Shown one piece after another: positions 1 to 10,022 of a DNA stretch of 64,000 nt (position 1 is the stretch's first letter; each line of letters opens with the position of its first letter). The DNA comes from Sinonovacula constricta (Eukaryota; Mollusca; Bivalvia; Cardiida; Solecurtidae): positions 440,077 through 504,076 of the forward strand of contig CM017571.1 of assembly GCA_007844125.1 (NCBI GenBank), in the 5' to 3' direction. A model generated the notes under the pieces. The model saw only the letters and a program-made list of their open reading frames with translations. It had not been told where the DNA came from and searched no databases. The translations under genes and the position numbers were made by a program.

Positions 1-427
1 AGATCCGCTCATGTGTAATATGTATTCTATGTATTTTCCGGAATATTAGTGGAAATGGGAGGGGTGGAGCGTGGGCAGGGACCGCGCCGTCTCAAATTGC
101 TGCTTTTTTTAGTTTCTTTATGCAAATTCTTACTCAAATTTGTCCAGACATCTCAACATCTGCATATTCGATTAGCCCCTGGTGTAACTAATTACCATTA
201 AATAGCATTATTTTACGATGCGATGGCAAACAAAATAAAATATTATGTTTGTGAAAGTGCCACATGCCTCATTCGTAAAAAAATACCTTCATGTTTACTT
301 CAAATAAATGTGAATTGCTATAAGTTTATCAAGTGTTATTTACACTTATATCCTGATAAAACAACAACAACGACAAAAAGAAAAAAGGCATAAAAAACAA
401 CACAGTTATGGCCATTATAACGTCATA
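1..427. other. AT-rich stretch without recognised feature
   Basis: I see no open frame or repeat that I can name here. There is a short G-rich patch near 55-80 and an A-rich patch with CAA triplets near 358-400. The stretch ends where a truncated SINE-A copy begins. Confidence 0.5.
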
Positions 428-710
428 CCTCTATGTACGGGAGACCCCGGGTTGATCCCGGGCAGCGATATATCAAAGTTGTTAAAATTGGTAGTGGTAT
501 AGCTCCCTTGCTAACGCTCAAGCAAATATTATAAATAAGGGTATTTCCACGACTGGTTGCCACGGTGTCAGCACAATGTGAATGGGTATGGTATCATGCT
601 AGGTGTTCACGACATGCTATACACAGTGAAGGCAGCACTATATCTGCTTCAAGTGGACACCGTCTCCAGATAACTGAAATACTGCTGGTGGGACAATAAA
701 CCTTACAAGC
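428..710 (+). repeat. SINE-A copy, 5' truncated
   Basis: The copy starts inside the tRNA-like head: GGGAGACCCCGGGTTGATCCC resembles an RNA polymerase III B box with its T-arm. It continues with the family body (TAGCTCCCTTGCTAACGCTC, then the TGTCAG...ATGTGA core and GGTGTTCACG) and ends near the ATAAACC tail. The A-box half is missing. Several substitutions suggest an old insertion. Confidence 0.8.
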
Positions 711-789
711 ATAAACGTCATACTATCCGTCTGTGTGGATGAAATTCCAAACAAAAATCTGCGTAGAATCACTAGCGTACCAGAGGCTG

Positions 790-835
790 TCTGGAGAGAC
801 CTGCGGTGCGCCAGTGGTTCTTCGTAGACATAGGC
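790..835 (+). repeat. SINE-C fragment
   Basis: The phrase GACCTGCGGTGCGCC followed by a GTGGTTCT...AGACAT stretch matches the middle of SINE-C copies such as that at 14478-14712. Only about 45 bases are recognisable. Confidence 0.45.
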
Positions 836-884
836 ATTTGTTATATGTTCTTTTTTTACACTAATAATTATGACGCCGCTGTTG

Positions 885-1430
885 AGAGCGGTGCCTCTTA
901 TGGAATGCATTTTTTATGGGGACGATAATGCAGCAGTGAATAATACGATGTCAGAGGTGTTCCGTGAGACACTTTTCAGCGAAAAGAAAAGTAGCATAAA
1001 AACGTAGCCGTTTGGCGAAGTTTTGTTTAACAAAGAAACCGAGTATACCGATGTAAGTAATGCAGCTTATAGAAACATATGTAGAAGAGAACAAGGAAAA
1101 CAAACAAAGTAGCAAAAATACTCCACTTCCCATCAGAGTTATGGTTCGTTACTGTCAAATGTTTATGTGATTTAATCGCCAGAGTAAGAGAGTATTTTGT
1201 TCCCTGGATAGTCATCTTCTTGTTTTAAGCGCGTGCTATCTACGGCGCCTTGAATATCTCCCATCTTAGCTCTTTCTTGTACCTCATTGTAACAATTTCT
1301 GAAAGACCGAGGTATTCCAAGTGGAAAAGGATTGCATAAACTACGCGAAAGTGTTTTAAACGAATTAATTATTCCACATATAGGGTGCAGGCCGACGTAT
1401 TCTAAAGTTTCGTTTAATATCATTTTTTTT
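885..1430 (-). repeat. Dispersed duplicated segment, copy 1 (contains CD225-like fragment)
   Basis: Read on the minus strand, this segment is similar to 50885-51330 on the plus strand over about 400 bases, and more weakly to 24150-24440. Shared landmarks in order are CAAGGCGCCGTAGA, GACAGTAACGAACCATAACT, the TACTCGGTTTCTTTTGTTAA block, GAAAAGTGTCTCACGGAACA, and CCATTCCATAAGAGG. The similarity covers both the coding-like part and sequence with stops, so the whole unit was duplicated or moved as one piece. Confidence 0.65.
1172..1423 (-). pseudogene. Decayed CD225/dispanin-like gene fragment
   Basis: An 83-codon minus-strand frame carries, from about residue 32, a Cys-Asn-Pro, then Gly-Ile-Pro, then VQERAKMGDIQGAVDSTR. 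This order resembles the intracellular loop of the CD225 (interferon-induced transmembrane/dispanin) domain. There a CxP motif, a small hydrophobic stretch and a GDxxGAxxxS motif lie between two membrane segments. Proteins of that family are small membrane proteins. Here the region between Gly-Ile-Pro and VQERA is polar rather than hydrophobic, and no second membrane segment follows in frame. I read it as a broken copy or frameshifted exon, not a working gene. The related copy at 50.9 kb keeps only GAVES and the following EDDYP. The assignment rests on motif order alone and could be wrong. Confidence 0.35.
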
Positions 1431-2227
1431 CATTTCGTTTAACGTAATAATCGCTACAAGGCGGACACAGGCCAAACATTTTGATCTGATATACACATTG
1501 ATTTTTCTTTCTTTTGCGGGATACAATTTTATTTGCGACTAATAAGTCATTGGTAAGACCAGTGATTCTTGATATGTAAAAGGTTTTGTGTCAGCAGAGG
1601 GAACCGAACTAATTTTTTTAATTTAGGTTTTGTTGCATGGAACGGCAGTTAGGGCGCCAGGAGTTTGTTGTTGTTGTTTTTTTGCGGGTGGGGGAGGGGG
1701 AAGGGGAGTGGGGGAGGGAGGAGGGGTGTTGGTTCAATAAGACCTCACATATCCAATAAAAAGTACAACAATAGAAAACATAATATATCATACAAAATTC
1801 TGAAAAGCAAATATGTTTTTGCAAGAACTTATTCATAGAAATACCCACGTCTATGAACATACATTTAACCTGTTTATTGATAGTAAAAATTATCTATCAT
1901 TCGTATTAAATATTATGTATATTGTTTAGCCGACGCTGAATCATATAAATAACTTCCAAATGTGTTTTCGTCATTTTTTTACACTTTAAGTAAAACACAC
2001 AGCGCGTAGTTTATTTTCTGATAAAAAAGCTAACTATTTAGAAGGAGTCATTACAATGATATAGGATAACATGTCTTTTCTTAATTTATGAAAATAAACT
2101 GAAATACTGACTTTGCCAATAAAACGTGCAAAAGTAGACTGAAACAGCGATTTTGCATAAGAACGGAGATATATTAATGGACAAAATACGCGCTGGTGAA
2201 TATTACTTAAATATGGGTTCCTAACTT
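1431..2227. other. No recognised feature; G-rich tract
   Basis: The only structure I see is a purine/G-rich run at about 1682-1730, with blocks of GGGGGAGG type. The rest is AT-rich with no convincing open frame. Confidence 0.45.
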
Positions 2228-2463
2228 GAAGCAGATATAATGCTGCCTTCAATGTGTGTAGCCTGCCGTGAATACCTGGCATGATACCACACCCAGTCAC
2301 ATTATCCTGACACTGGACCAGCCAGTCGTGGAACTACCCCTTATAATTGCTTGAGCGTTAGCCAGGAAGATACACCATTCCCATTTTTAACGACTTTGGT
2401 ATGTCGCGGCCCAGGATCGAACCCGGGGCCTGACGCTCTTCCGATTGCGCTACCAGGTCCGGT
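2228..2463 (-). repeat. SINE-A copy
   Basis: On the minus strand it has the head (ACCTGGTAGCGCAATCGG), a B-box-like GGGTTCGATCC, the body with CTAACGCTCAAGCAA, and the core with GGATAATGTGACTGG. It is truncated near the GCAGCATTATATCTGCTTC block and lacks the tail. Confidence 0.8.
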
Positions 2464-2813
2464 ACTTCATGTATGTAATAAGTAGTATAAAGGGAGACAA
2501 TCACACAACCTTTTTGCTTTTTCTAGACAGCAAAAATCAAACGCGAAGGGAGGTAGTTGTCTATTGATAATAAGCCGCTGAAACAACGATTATCTCACTT
2601 TGTTTTAATAGTCGCATACAAACCTACACCATTATCAAATATTATTACCATTCGGAACACAGTGGCTATTTTACACTCGGACGGAATTATCCGAGGAGTT
2701 ACGATTGCTATTTTACTATCAGATTGTTTCCGAACATGCAAGAAAAGGGCCGAAGGAGATTCGAATGAATTGAGGCGTGGAAAACAAGCACTACATGTAT
2801 ATACAAGAAAACC

Positions 2814-2840
2814 GTTGATGCGAAGCATCAAAGGCGACGC
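2814..2840 (+). repeat. Dispersed hairpin motif, copy 1
   Basis: A 27-base sequence beginning GTTGATGCGAAGCATCAA contains a 7-bp perfect stem (TTGATGC/GCATCAA) with a GAA loop, followed by AGGCGACGC. The same 27 bases recur exactly at 18269-18295, and an imperfect copy lies at 49753-49778. I do not recognise a known element end in it. Confidence 0.55.
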
Positions 2841-2953
2841 AGACGATTGAAACAAATTTAAAAGAAAATGTGACATACATTTTTTTAAACCTAATTAAAG
2901 GTGGTACCCTGCAGTTTTCTTTTTTCAAATACATGTAGATATATAAATTATAA

Positions 2954-3094
2954 GTAAAAGACCTTCCCGCATTCGCCCAGAGCGGGACCTGAACCCGCGC
3001 GTTGAGAGGCTAAGCAATCACGTGAGTTTTAACATGCGTGAAAACAACCTTAACTTGATGGACTTAAGCCCGGACAGGGAAGGTCTTTATTTAC
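2954..3094. repeat. Short inverted-repeat-bounded segment with SINE-C-like interior
   Basis: The ends are inverted copies: AAAGACCTTCCC on the left and GGGAAGGTCTTT on the right. Between them is a minus-strand SINE-C-like head (CGGGACCTGAACCCGCGCG, then GAGAGGCTAAGC). Confidence 0.4.
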
Positions 3095-3147
3095 AGAAAT
3101 AGTACTCATAGCTGTCTACTAAAAAGTACTACAACAATACAACTTTA

Positions 3148-3280
3148 TTTGCTTGAGCGTTAGCAAGGGAGCTAAACCACTACCATTTTTAAAGACTCTA
3201 GTATGTCGCGGCCCGGGTTCGAACCCGGGATCTCCCGTACCTGGAGCCGACGCTCTACCGATTGCGCTACCCGGTCCGGT
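3148..3280 (-). repeat. SINE-A head fragment
   Basis: On the minus strand it has an intact tRNA-like head, ACCGGGTAGCGCAATCGG with B box GGGTTCGAACCC, then the linker and CTAACGCTCAAGCAA. The core and tail are missing. It is the best preserved B box among the partial copies, but the acceptor halves do not pair as in a real tRNA. Confidence 0.8.
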
Positions 3281-3552
3281 CAAATATTGTCTGTGGTACG
3301 ATAAATCAAACAAACAGAAAGGTTGAAGATGTGATACATCTCTATTATTAAGCACACATTTAAAGTGAGAAATAATTATCTTCATTTACTCAATCTGTAG
3401 ATTGATATTACATTTTAGTATTTTCCTCTCTAAAGTAACATTACTCTCCTCTTATAAGAAAACATTATGTATAAATTATTGGTAATTTTGATTGTTTTTG
3501 CCTGTTTGTCAGTATGTCAGGGTTGTTTGTTTTTGTTTCATAAAGACAATGT

Positions 3553-3610
3553 ATATATGTATGAAGGTACGTATGTTTGTACGTATGTTCGTATGTTAGT
3601 ATGTATGTAC
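3553..3610 (+). repeat. (GTAT)n imperfect microsatellite
   Basis: A run of GTAT/GTAC tetramers with interruptions lies inside otherwise unremarkable AT-rich DNA between 3281 and 3979. Confidence 0.6.
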
Positions 3611-4069
3611 AATTAAAATTAATATATTCTGTTGTGTTCTGTTCTATTACTCGTAACGTTCTACCAAACAAACATTATTAAACCTCAATATTGTAACATG
3701 GGGGTCTGACGTGTTTGTGAGTCTGTAAATACGGTTCGGATGAGTAAAAATGTCAATCAAATCAATAGAAGTCTTTGTCGTCAATGTGTTTATTAGATGT
3801 ACACGTCTTTGATGTGGAAAAATTGATTACAACTTTCTACGAGTGAGGTTACGCTCAGGCCCTCTTTAGTCGATAAGGTTAGGCACCTGGCTCAGCCGAT
3901 GATTAGCGATAAGTGACAGCTAACAATGTAACGCCTAGCCGTCTATTGACGTTCTTATATAATTCCTACAAAAAATTATTTAGAATAAGTAACTGTTATG
4001 GATAGTATTTCGATTTGTTATAATCGTCATTGTAGTTTTCCACGTAATCATAATCATTTTCATCGTCGT

Positions 4070-4284
4070 CCTTAGCGCCGTCGTCGTCATCATAATCATC
4101 GTCGTCATCATCGTCGTCGTCGTCATCATCATCATCGTTTCTATCATCTCCATCATTATTATCATCAACGCCATCATTATAATCGGCGTCATCATCATTA
4201 TCATCATCATCATCAGCAGCAGCAGCAGCATCATCATAATCATCACCATCATAATCATCATCATCAACAACAACAACAACACCG

Positions 4285-4325
<41 letters not shown>

Positions 4326-4659
4326 GTTTCTATCATCTCCATCATTATTATCATCAACGCCATCATTATAATCGGCGTCATCATCATTATCATCATCATC
4401 ATCAGCAGCAGCAGCAGCATCATCATAATCATCACCATCATAATCATCATCATCAACAACAACAACAACACCGTCATCATCATCATTATCATCATCATCA
4501 TCATCATCATCATCGTTTCTATCATCTCCATCATTATTATCATCAACGCCATCATTATAATCGGCGTCATCATCATTATCATCATCATCATCATCAGCAG
4601 CAGCAGCATCATAATCATCACCATCATAATCATCATCATCAACAACAACAACAACTCCG

Positions 4660-4703
<44 letters not shown>

Positions 4704-4722
4704 GTCGTCGTCGTCGTCGTCG
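4070..4722 (+). repeat. Compound ATC-triplet block with triplicated 189-bp unit
   Basis: This is low-complexity ATC/GTC/CAG/CAA triplet sequence. From the landmark ATCGTTTCTATCATCTCC, at 4134, 4323 and 4512, the same order of sub-blocks repeats every 189 bp. The order is TTATTATC, CAACGCC, AATCGGCG, CAGCAGCAG and CAACAACAAC. Because every block is built of triplets, all reading frames stay open. The long minus-strand frame across it (3980-4801) encodes only Met, Leu, Ile and Thr runs, so I do not treat it as a gene. Confidence 0.85.
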
Positions 4723-4801
4723 TCGTTGCCGTAAGGATCACGACCTCTATGACTTCCACTATTACAACCAACACTGACACTACCGCCATCACCACCTCCA
4801 C

Positions 4802-5030
4802 TGGACTACAAATACCATTATTATAACTTTCGTTTCGTCAATATTCAACTTATATTAAAATAACATGTTCATTTTCATGTTAATTTATTTGTTAAAAATA
4901 TTTTTTCAATAATCTTTAAATAAGAAAATGTTATTCAAAATAAGGAGTTATTTTTGCCTTATAAAGAAAACAATGCTTTTCTATATTTTAAATTTCGTTT
5001 TGTTTTTGTTTATTTTTTTATTTTGAACAA
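4802..5030. other. Very AT-rich spacer
   Basis: A, T and short homopolymer runs only. No gene or repeat recognised. Confidence 0.4.
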
Positions 5031-5200
5031 CATCGCAGCGACCAATTATTATTATAGCCACGTCCTGTTATTTTGGTGAAGGAAGATCTAGTACAAATGT
5101 CTAGGTAGAACCACAGGCGCAACGCAGGTCAGCTGGAAGACCTTCCCACATTAAGTCGTTCCCCACATACGGGACGCGACCCCACTCCGGTGGGAGTTTT
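5031..5200 (-). repeat. SINE-C copy, 3' part
   Basis: On the plus strand it reads ATCGCAGCGACCAAT, then the AGGTAGAACCAC...GCGC block and the GCTGGAAGACCTTCCCACATTAAGTC block, which is SINE-C in reverse. The head is degenerate near 5180-5200. Confidence 0.7.
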
Positions 5201-6703
5201 AAATTTCAATAAAAATAATTGTTGCGCATGAAGCTATAACTGATTAAATTATTTTACCAATATTATAACAAAATAAAATTTGCTTGAAATCATTGTTATA
5301 GAAGAATCATAGGTAAAATATCGAAACACAAACTTAAATAATAATACAAAACTTACGTCAGAGATTTTTCCCGCAGATTTTATAATTATTCCTTCCTTGG
5401 CCAAACGTCAAATAATTAAACAGCATCCATATCTGAAAACACTTAACTCTCAAATACAATTTTGGTGAAAATAACCGTCCATTTAAACAGATCCACACTT
5501 TCCAGCGGTGATTCTAACAAATTTCATTTAATTTGTCTTTTTTATAATATCTTCTCAAGAATGATGTTCTTCTCTTGGTTTAACGTAGAATGTGATTTCA
5601 GGATACACGATTATTGAAGCGGCGATCCAAAGTACAGACACAAAAATAAATATAAATCTTAAAAATACTCCAAATTAAGACAGTGCAGTACACGTCTCCT
5701 TCATTGTATACTTCACCCGTCAATAGGATTTCCCAAGATAATACAATAATCCTGAACAAATTGGTCACTTTCTAGTTGAAACAAGACTGAAATACAGCAC
5801 GTAAAGATATCTGAAGTATCCGCACCTTATACCAGCGTTCTGATGCGAAACTGCGCCACAATCGCCACTTCTCGACACTAGTTATTTTACAGAAATGAAC
5901 GAGATGTCCCGACGGATGCTGCTGAAATACAAAGCCAAATACCCGGATGTGGGTGGTCACGTGACCATAAACTCTGAACACCACTCGACCCACCTCGGTC
6001 ATGATCGTATATTAGACGTTGTTTAAACAATTAAATATCGCTAAATGGTCCGATAATCTATATCGAGCTAGTATCAAAGAGGGTCGAGACATTGCGTTAA
6101 GTGGAAAGCTGTAACGGACAAAGGTAGTTCACGACCATGTTGTTCATGCCAAAGTTTTTCTGATCTTCAATTACCATCAAAAAGACACACCTTACTTATT
6201 AATCAAGGCTAAATGAAAACTTTTCCTTTAACAAGAACATCGAATTTGGTTTGCTTCATATGCATTAAAGATTGTATCCGCGCCAATGTTTGGAACTATT
6301 ATTTCTTGAGGTTAATATCTTGACTTTAAAGGTGTCATCTAACAATCAAGACCAGTGTTTCTATCATGCAACTATTAAGTTATTGTAAACTAAAATCCCG
6401 CGATACGTTGTTAACTGGTGCCCTACTTCCAAGTAAAGCATAACACCCACTTGTCATTACTGAAAATGTGTTTCTTATCCGCGCCACGTTGTACAGTAAG
6501 CTATCTTTAAAGGAAGAAAACCACGTGACCTCTTACTTTTGAGATCACGATACATAATGATACAGGGAAGCAGCTCAGACGCCGATATCTATTTTTAACT
6601 GTAATTTCCATCGTGCATATTAATAAGATTTCGAAATAAAAGCGATATATTTCACGATTTAACCACCACCTTTAAACCTTGTTGCCCTGCCTTTTGTGGA
6701 CAT
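5201..6703. other. No recognised gene; one short minus-strand open frame
   Basis: This is AT-rich, apparently single-copy DNA. A 76-codon minus-strand frame at 5772-6002 (starts MTEVGRVVF, ends SCFN) has mixed composition and no motif I know. It could be a small exon, but I see no promoter, splice partner or similarity to support that. Confidence 0.3.
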
Positions 6704-6912
6704 CGCAGCGACCATCTGCGGTCACTATAGCGACAACTATCTATTATAGTGGAAGAAGTCCACAGACAAGTTTCTGGGTAGAACCACCAGCGCACCATAG
6801 GTTAACTGAAAGACCGTCTCATATTAAGTCCATCGTCCCGAACGGGGCTCATACACACACGGTTAGAGGCTAGGTAGTCAGAGAAGTTAAAATTCGGCGA
6901 CTATATCACATT
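6704..6912 (-). repeat. SINE-C copy, diverged
   Basis: ATCGCAGCGACCAT at the left, GGGTAGAACCACCAGCGCACC in the middle and CGGGGCTCATACACAC near the degenerate B box match SINE-C in reverse. Many substitutions indicate age. Confidence 0.7.
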
Positions 6913-8601
6913 GCCACTGCTACCCGCCCAACCCTACCCCCACCCACTCTAGAAACCTCTTTAAAAATTTAGTTTGTGTTTTGTATGTCGTAGTTACAAT
7001 CACACATAAGTGTATTTTTGCTGTTGGTTTAGAATTGCGGCAGCTATTTGTGAAGAAACGTCAAACCATTGCTTGAATAGAAATACACAACTCACGGACC
7101 GCAAACTACCCGTGTATGGAAAGCTACTTATTCAAAATAAATAAAATTATATAATCAACTAATCTTAATCGATTTGGGCAAAACTATTCTTTGAAAAAAG
7201 AAAAAAAAAACAAGTTTCAAATTTTACTTCTTTTGTTGTGGACCGAAAGTTTGTCATATAATTATGTGGTAATAAATAACAAAAAAGGACACAAAGTTGC
7301 CGTGAAACTAGTGATTATGAATTTACAGTTAATTCAGCGTCAAAAAGTTCTCATCCGATTATGGCTGGTGATTCTTCTCCCTTAGCGCCGAATGTAATTC
7401 ATAGACTTACAACGAAAAAAAAAGTTTAACATTAAAATTAATCATTATATTTAATGTCATTATCAGATAAAAATAAACACTTCGGTGATTTTAATTGTCA
7501 GGCCCGATAGGGGTCGCTTTTATGTTCAAGAGTCGTTATGGTGAGGAAATAAGGGTGTATACGTCCACGACATATCGGCCTTGGGCGCGCCCACCTTAAA
7601 GGCTTGTAATATGCCATTAACGAAATATGTTTCACTTGAAAAATTACACTCACTAATTTAAGGCCACGGGATTCACAAGCATTAAATTAAAATGATTCGT
7701 CAACTGCAATTAACATGGCAAATAACATTTATTCCAATCCATATCGAGAATCAATCATAAATGTTCATGCATTTGAATTTATCTTCAAGATCTAATCTTT
7801 ATTTTTTCTGATTTGAATATGACGTTTTACAACAGTACTAATTGGGTAGAATTTCGTTGTGAAAAGCAATGTTGACATCTAATTGTCCAATTAGCATGGT
7901 GTCTTATGTTTATTACATTTGACATCGATAATCTATTAAACCCAATGGGGTTTCCAAATTAGTGTTATTAAATTTTTCGAAATTTGGAGAGAACAGTTCA
8001 ATCATGATCACAAAGCAGCATGTGAGGTTTTGCATGCCAAAGTCATTTAGTTCTCAGCAATTACGTATTCTTACAGTTTGTAAGTGCAATTCAGCATTTT
8101 TAAAGTGGGAAAAATTATTTTATCAGTCAACAGGTCACTTGATTTGAAAATGTTTGAGATTTTTCAACAGACGTTCAGATAGTTTTACATATCACGAGAC
8201 AAAATAGTCATTTCTTGACAAAGACAATTAATGTTGCAGAACAATAATATTGCTTGTTTATATTCATTTATAGACAATTTTTATTTAAATATATTATTAC
8301 ATCATCTTTAAATAGACGCAACACGATTGGTCACACCTCCTAAATAGTCGAGTCAATAAATATAGATATTGACGCACTTTCGCTGATATTAACCGGTCTA
8401 TAAATAGAATGCGAAATTTCCATCAATATTATGCGCGCGCATCTACAAAACTTCCTTAGAATTGTACGCATTGTGGGATACTCGTCCCAGACGAACACTA
8501 TTCACGAAGTAAACAATGTAAACTATTTTCTTGCATTTAAGTTAAATAATAATTAAAGAAAAAAACTATTTATTATTAACTATTTATAGTTCATAAAACA
8601 G
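6913..8601. other. Apparently single-copy AT-rich DNA
   Basis: No repeat shared with the rest of the window and no coding signal seen. Short open frames at 7191-7385 and 7962-8147 have the composition expected by chance. Confidence 0.4.
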
Positions 8602-8735
8602 TTATTTACTTATTAGCTGGGAAATATTCTGTTGATATTGACCGCAAAAATCGTTATAGACCTCGGCTATCGCCTCGGTCAATAACGATTTTTTGGTCAA
8701 TATCACAGCATATTTCCCAGCTACTAAATAAATAA
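8602..8735. repeat. Near-perfect 134-bp palindrome
   Basis: The left arm (TTATTTACTTATTAGCTGGG, then AAATATTCTGTTGATATTGACC) and the right arm (GGTCAATATCACAGCATATT, then TCCCAGCTACTAAATAAATAA) are reverse complements with few mismatches. The shared inner arm AAAATCGTTAT surrounds a self-complementary centre, GACCTCGGCTATCGCCTCGGTC without its outermost bases. A transcript would fold as one long hairpin. It resembles a foldback or palindromic MITE. I did not find a clear target duplication. Confidence 0.8.
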
Positions 8736-8912
8736 TTGTATATTATTTATATGATACATTACTTACGTTGGCATTTAATTTTAATACTGTCATAGGGAAA
8801 AATCCAGATTTTTAGAGCATAAGTTACACATAGCTCACATGTTGTACATATAATATCTTTGTTTTCTTGTTATCTTCAAGCCCTGAAGAGCATATCTTTT
8901 TGCCATTTGTAA

Positions 8913-9200
8913 GGGCGGATCCAGAAAATTTTGGTGGTGGTGGTGGTGGGTGTGTATGAATAAAGATCCATTGAACTTTATCGCAGTAAATATTATCTGT
9001 TGACTGTTATACACTAAGGGACCATTATTTCGACCTTCGAAGAGTCAACAGACAAAATTTACTTAAAAAGCTTAGTATTTAGTATTTTTAAGCTGACATG
9101 TATGCTTTATCACAACTCATTTTCTTGGTTGGTGGGAGTGGGGTGGAAGGGGGTGGGGGTTAATTTGTGGCACAATGGTAAAAGATAATTCAACAGTCTA
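8913..9200 (+). mobile_element. Possible hAT-type MITE, left end only
   Basis: AAGGGCGGATCCAGAAAATTTTGG at the left, followed by a G/T-rich run, resembles the terminus seen at 25557-25571 in reverse (CTGGATCCGCCCCTG). A second G-rich block lies near 9128-9160. I could not define the right end. Confidence 0.3.
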
Positions 9201-9257
9201 AATATATCAATTGTTACAAAGTATTGACCAACTGCGACCAGTTTTTTTTATTTGTTT

Positions 9258-9566
9258 GTTAATTAGGTTTATCGTCCTACCAGCAGTATTTCAGTTATCT
9301 GGAGACAGTGTCCACTTGAAGCAGATATAGTGTTGCCTTCACTGTGTATAGCATGCCACGAACACCTGGCATGACATCACACACAGTCACATTATCCTAC
9401 CGCTGGGTCAACCAGTCGTGAAACTATCCGTATATTTGCTTGGCCGTTAGCAAGGGAGCTTTACCACTACCAATTTAACGATTTTGGTATGTCGCGGTAC
9501 GTGATCGAACCCAGGGCCTCCCGTACCCGAAGCCGGTGCTCTACCGATCGCGCCACCAGGTCTAAT
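9258..9566 (-). repeat. SINE-A copy, near full length
   Basis: Read on the minus strand it runs from the head (ACCTGGTGGCGCGATCGG) through the B box, the linker, CTAACGGCCAAGC, the core with GATAATGTGACTG, and GGTGTTCGTGGCATGC to the GGTAGGACGATAAACCTAATT tail. It is about 310 bp, the length of the complete copies. Confidence 0.85.
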
Positions 9567-9629
9567 TACTGCTGAGATAACTGACATATTCATTTCATTT
9601 GTTACTTACTTGTTCTCAATCTAATGTGT

Positions 9630-9762
9630 AACATAGGGATATAAATGTGCAGACAGTCCGGGACTCGAACCTGGGACCCTTCGCTAACAGGGCAAATGCT
9701 CTACCGACTGAGCTAACCGGGCCGCTTATACATTCTCTCCCTATCACCCGGCTACATACACC
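9630..9762 (-). repeat. tRNA-like repeat with inverted flanks, copy 1
   Basis: On the minus strand a cloverleaf-like core carries the D-arm AGCTCAGTCGGTAGAGC, an anticodon-arm-like TTTGCCCTGTTAGCGAA and the T-arm CAGGTTCGAGTCCCGG. It is flanked by TAGGGAGAGAATG on one side and a matching inverted CATAGGGAT block on the other. If the stem is drawn TTTGC/GCGAA, the loop is CCTGTTA, which has C instead of the invariant U33. I therefore call it tRNA-derived, not a tRNA gene. Confidence 0.65.
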
Positions 9763-9892
9763 CCGGGCAACTTGAAATTCGTGGACAAATTTCCAGACGA
9801 ATTTCCACAGACGAAATGCTCTACATACAACTCACAAGCACTTCTCAAGAACTTGTGCCGTAACGACCGCGAGTCCTTTACGTTGGGCGCGC

Positions 9893-10022
9893 CATTGTAA
9901 CATAGGGAGAAAAATGTGCACACAGTCCGGGACTCGAACCTGGGACCCTTCGCTAACAGGGCGAATGGTCTCACGGCCTAACTAACCGGCCCGCTTACAC
10001 ATTCTCTCCCTATCACCTGGCT
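9893..10022 (-). repeat. tRNA-like repeat with inverted flanks, copy 2
   Basis: It has the same core and flanks as the copy about 260 bp to the left and the same orientation. The D-arm is damaged (TTAGTTAGGCCGTGAGACC). The 130 bp between the copies has no similarity I can see to other parts of the window. Confidence 0.65.

Noticed and set aside
2814..2840. Helitron 3' hairpin
   Set aside because: The stem-loop is not followed by a CTRR end on either strand, so the Helitron reading is not supported.
3980..4801. 273-codon minus-strand open frame
   Set aside because: It consists of Met/Ile/Leu/Thr runs from ATC-type triplets. Any frame in such a tract stays open, so it is not evidence of a protein.
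5772..6002. Small coding gene of 76 codons
   Set aside because: The composition is protein-like, but there is no motif, no similarity and no splice or promoter signal that I can support. It is mentioned only in the spacer entry.
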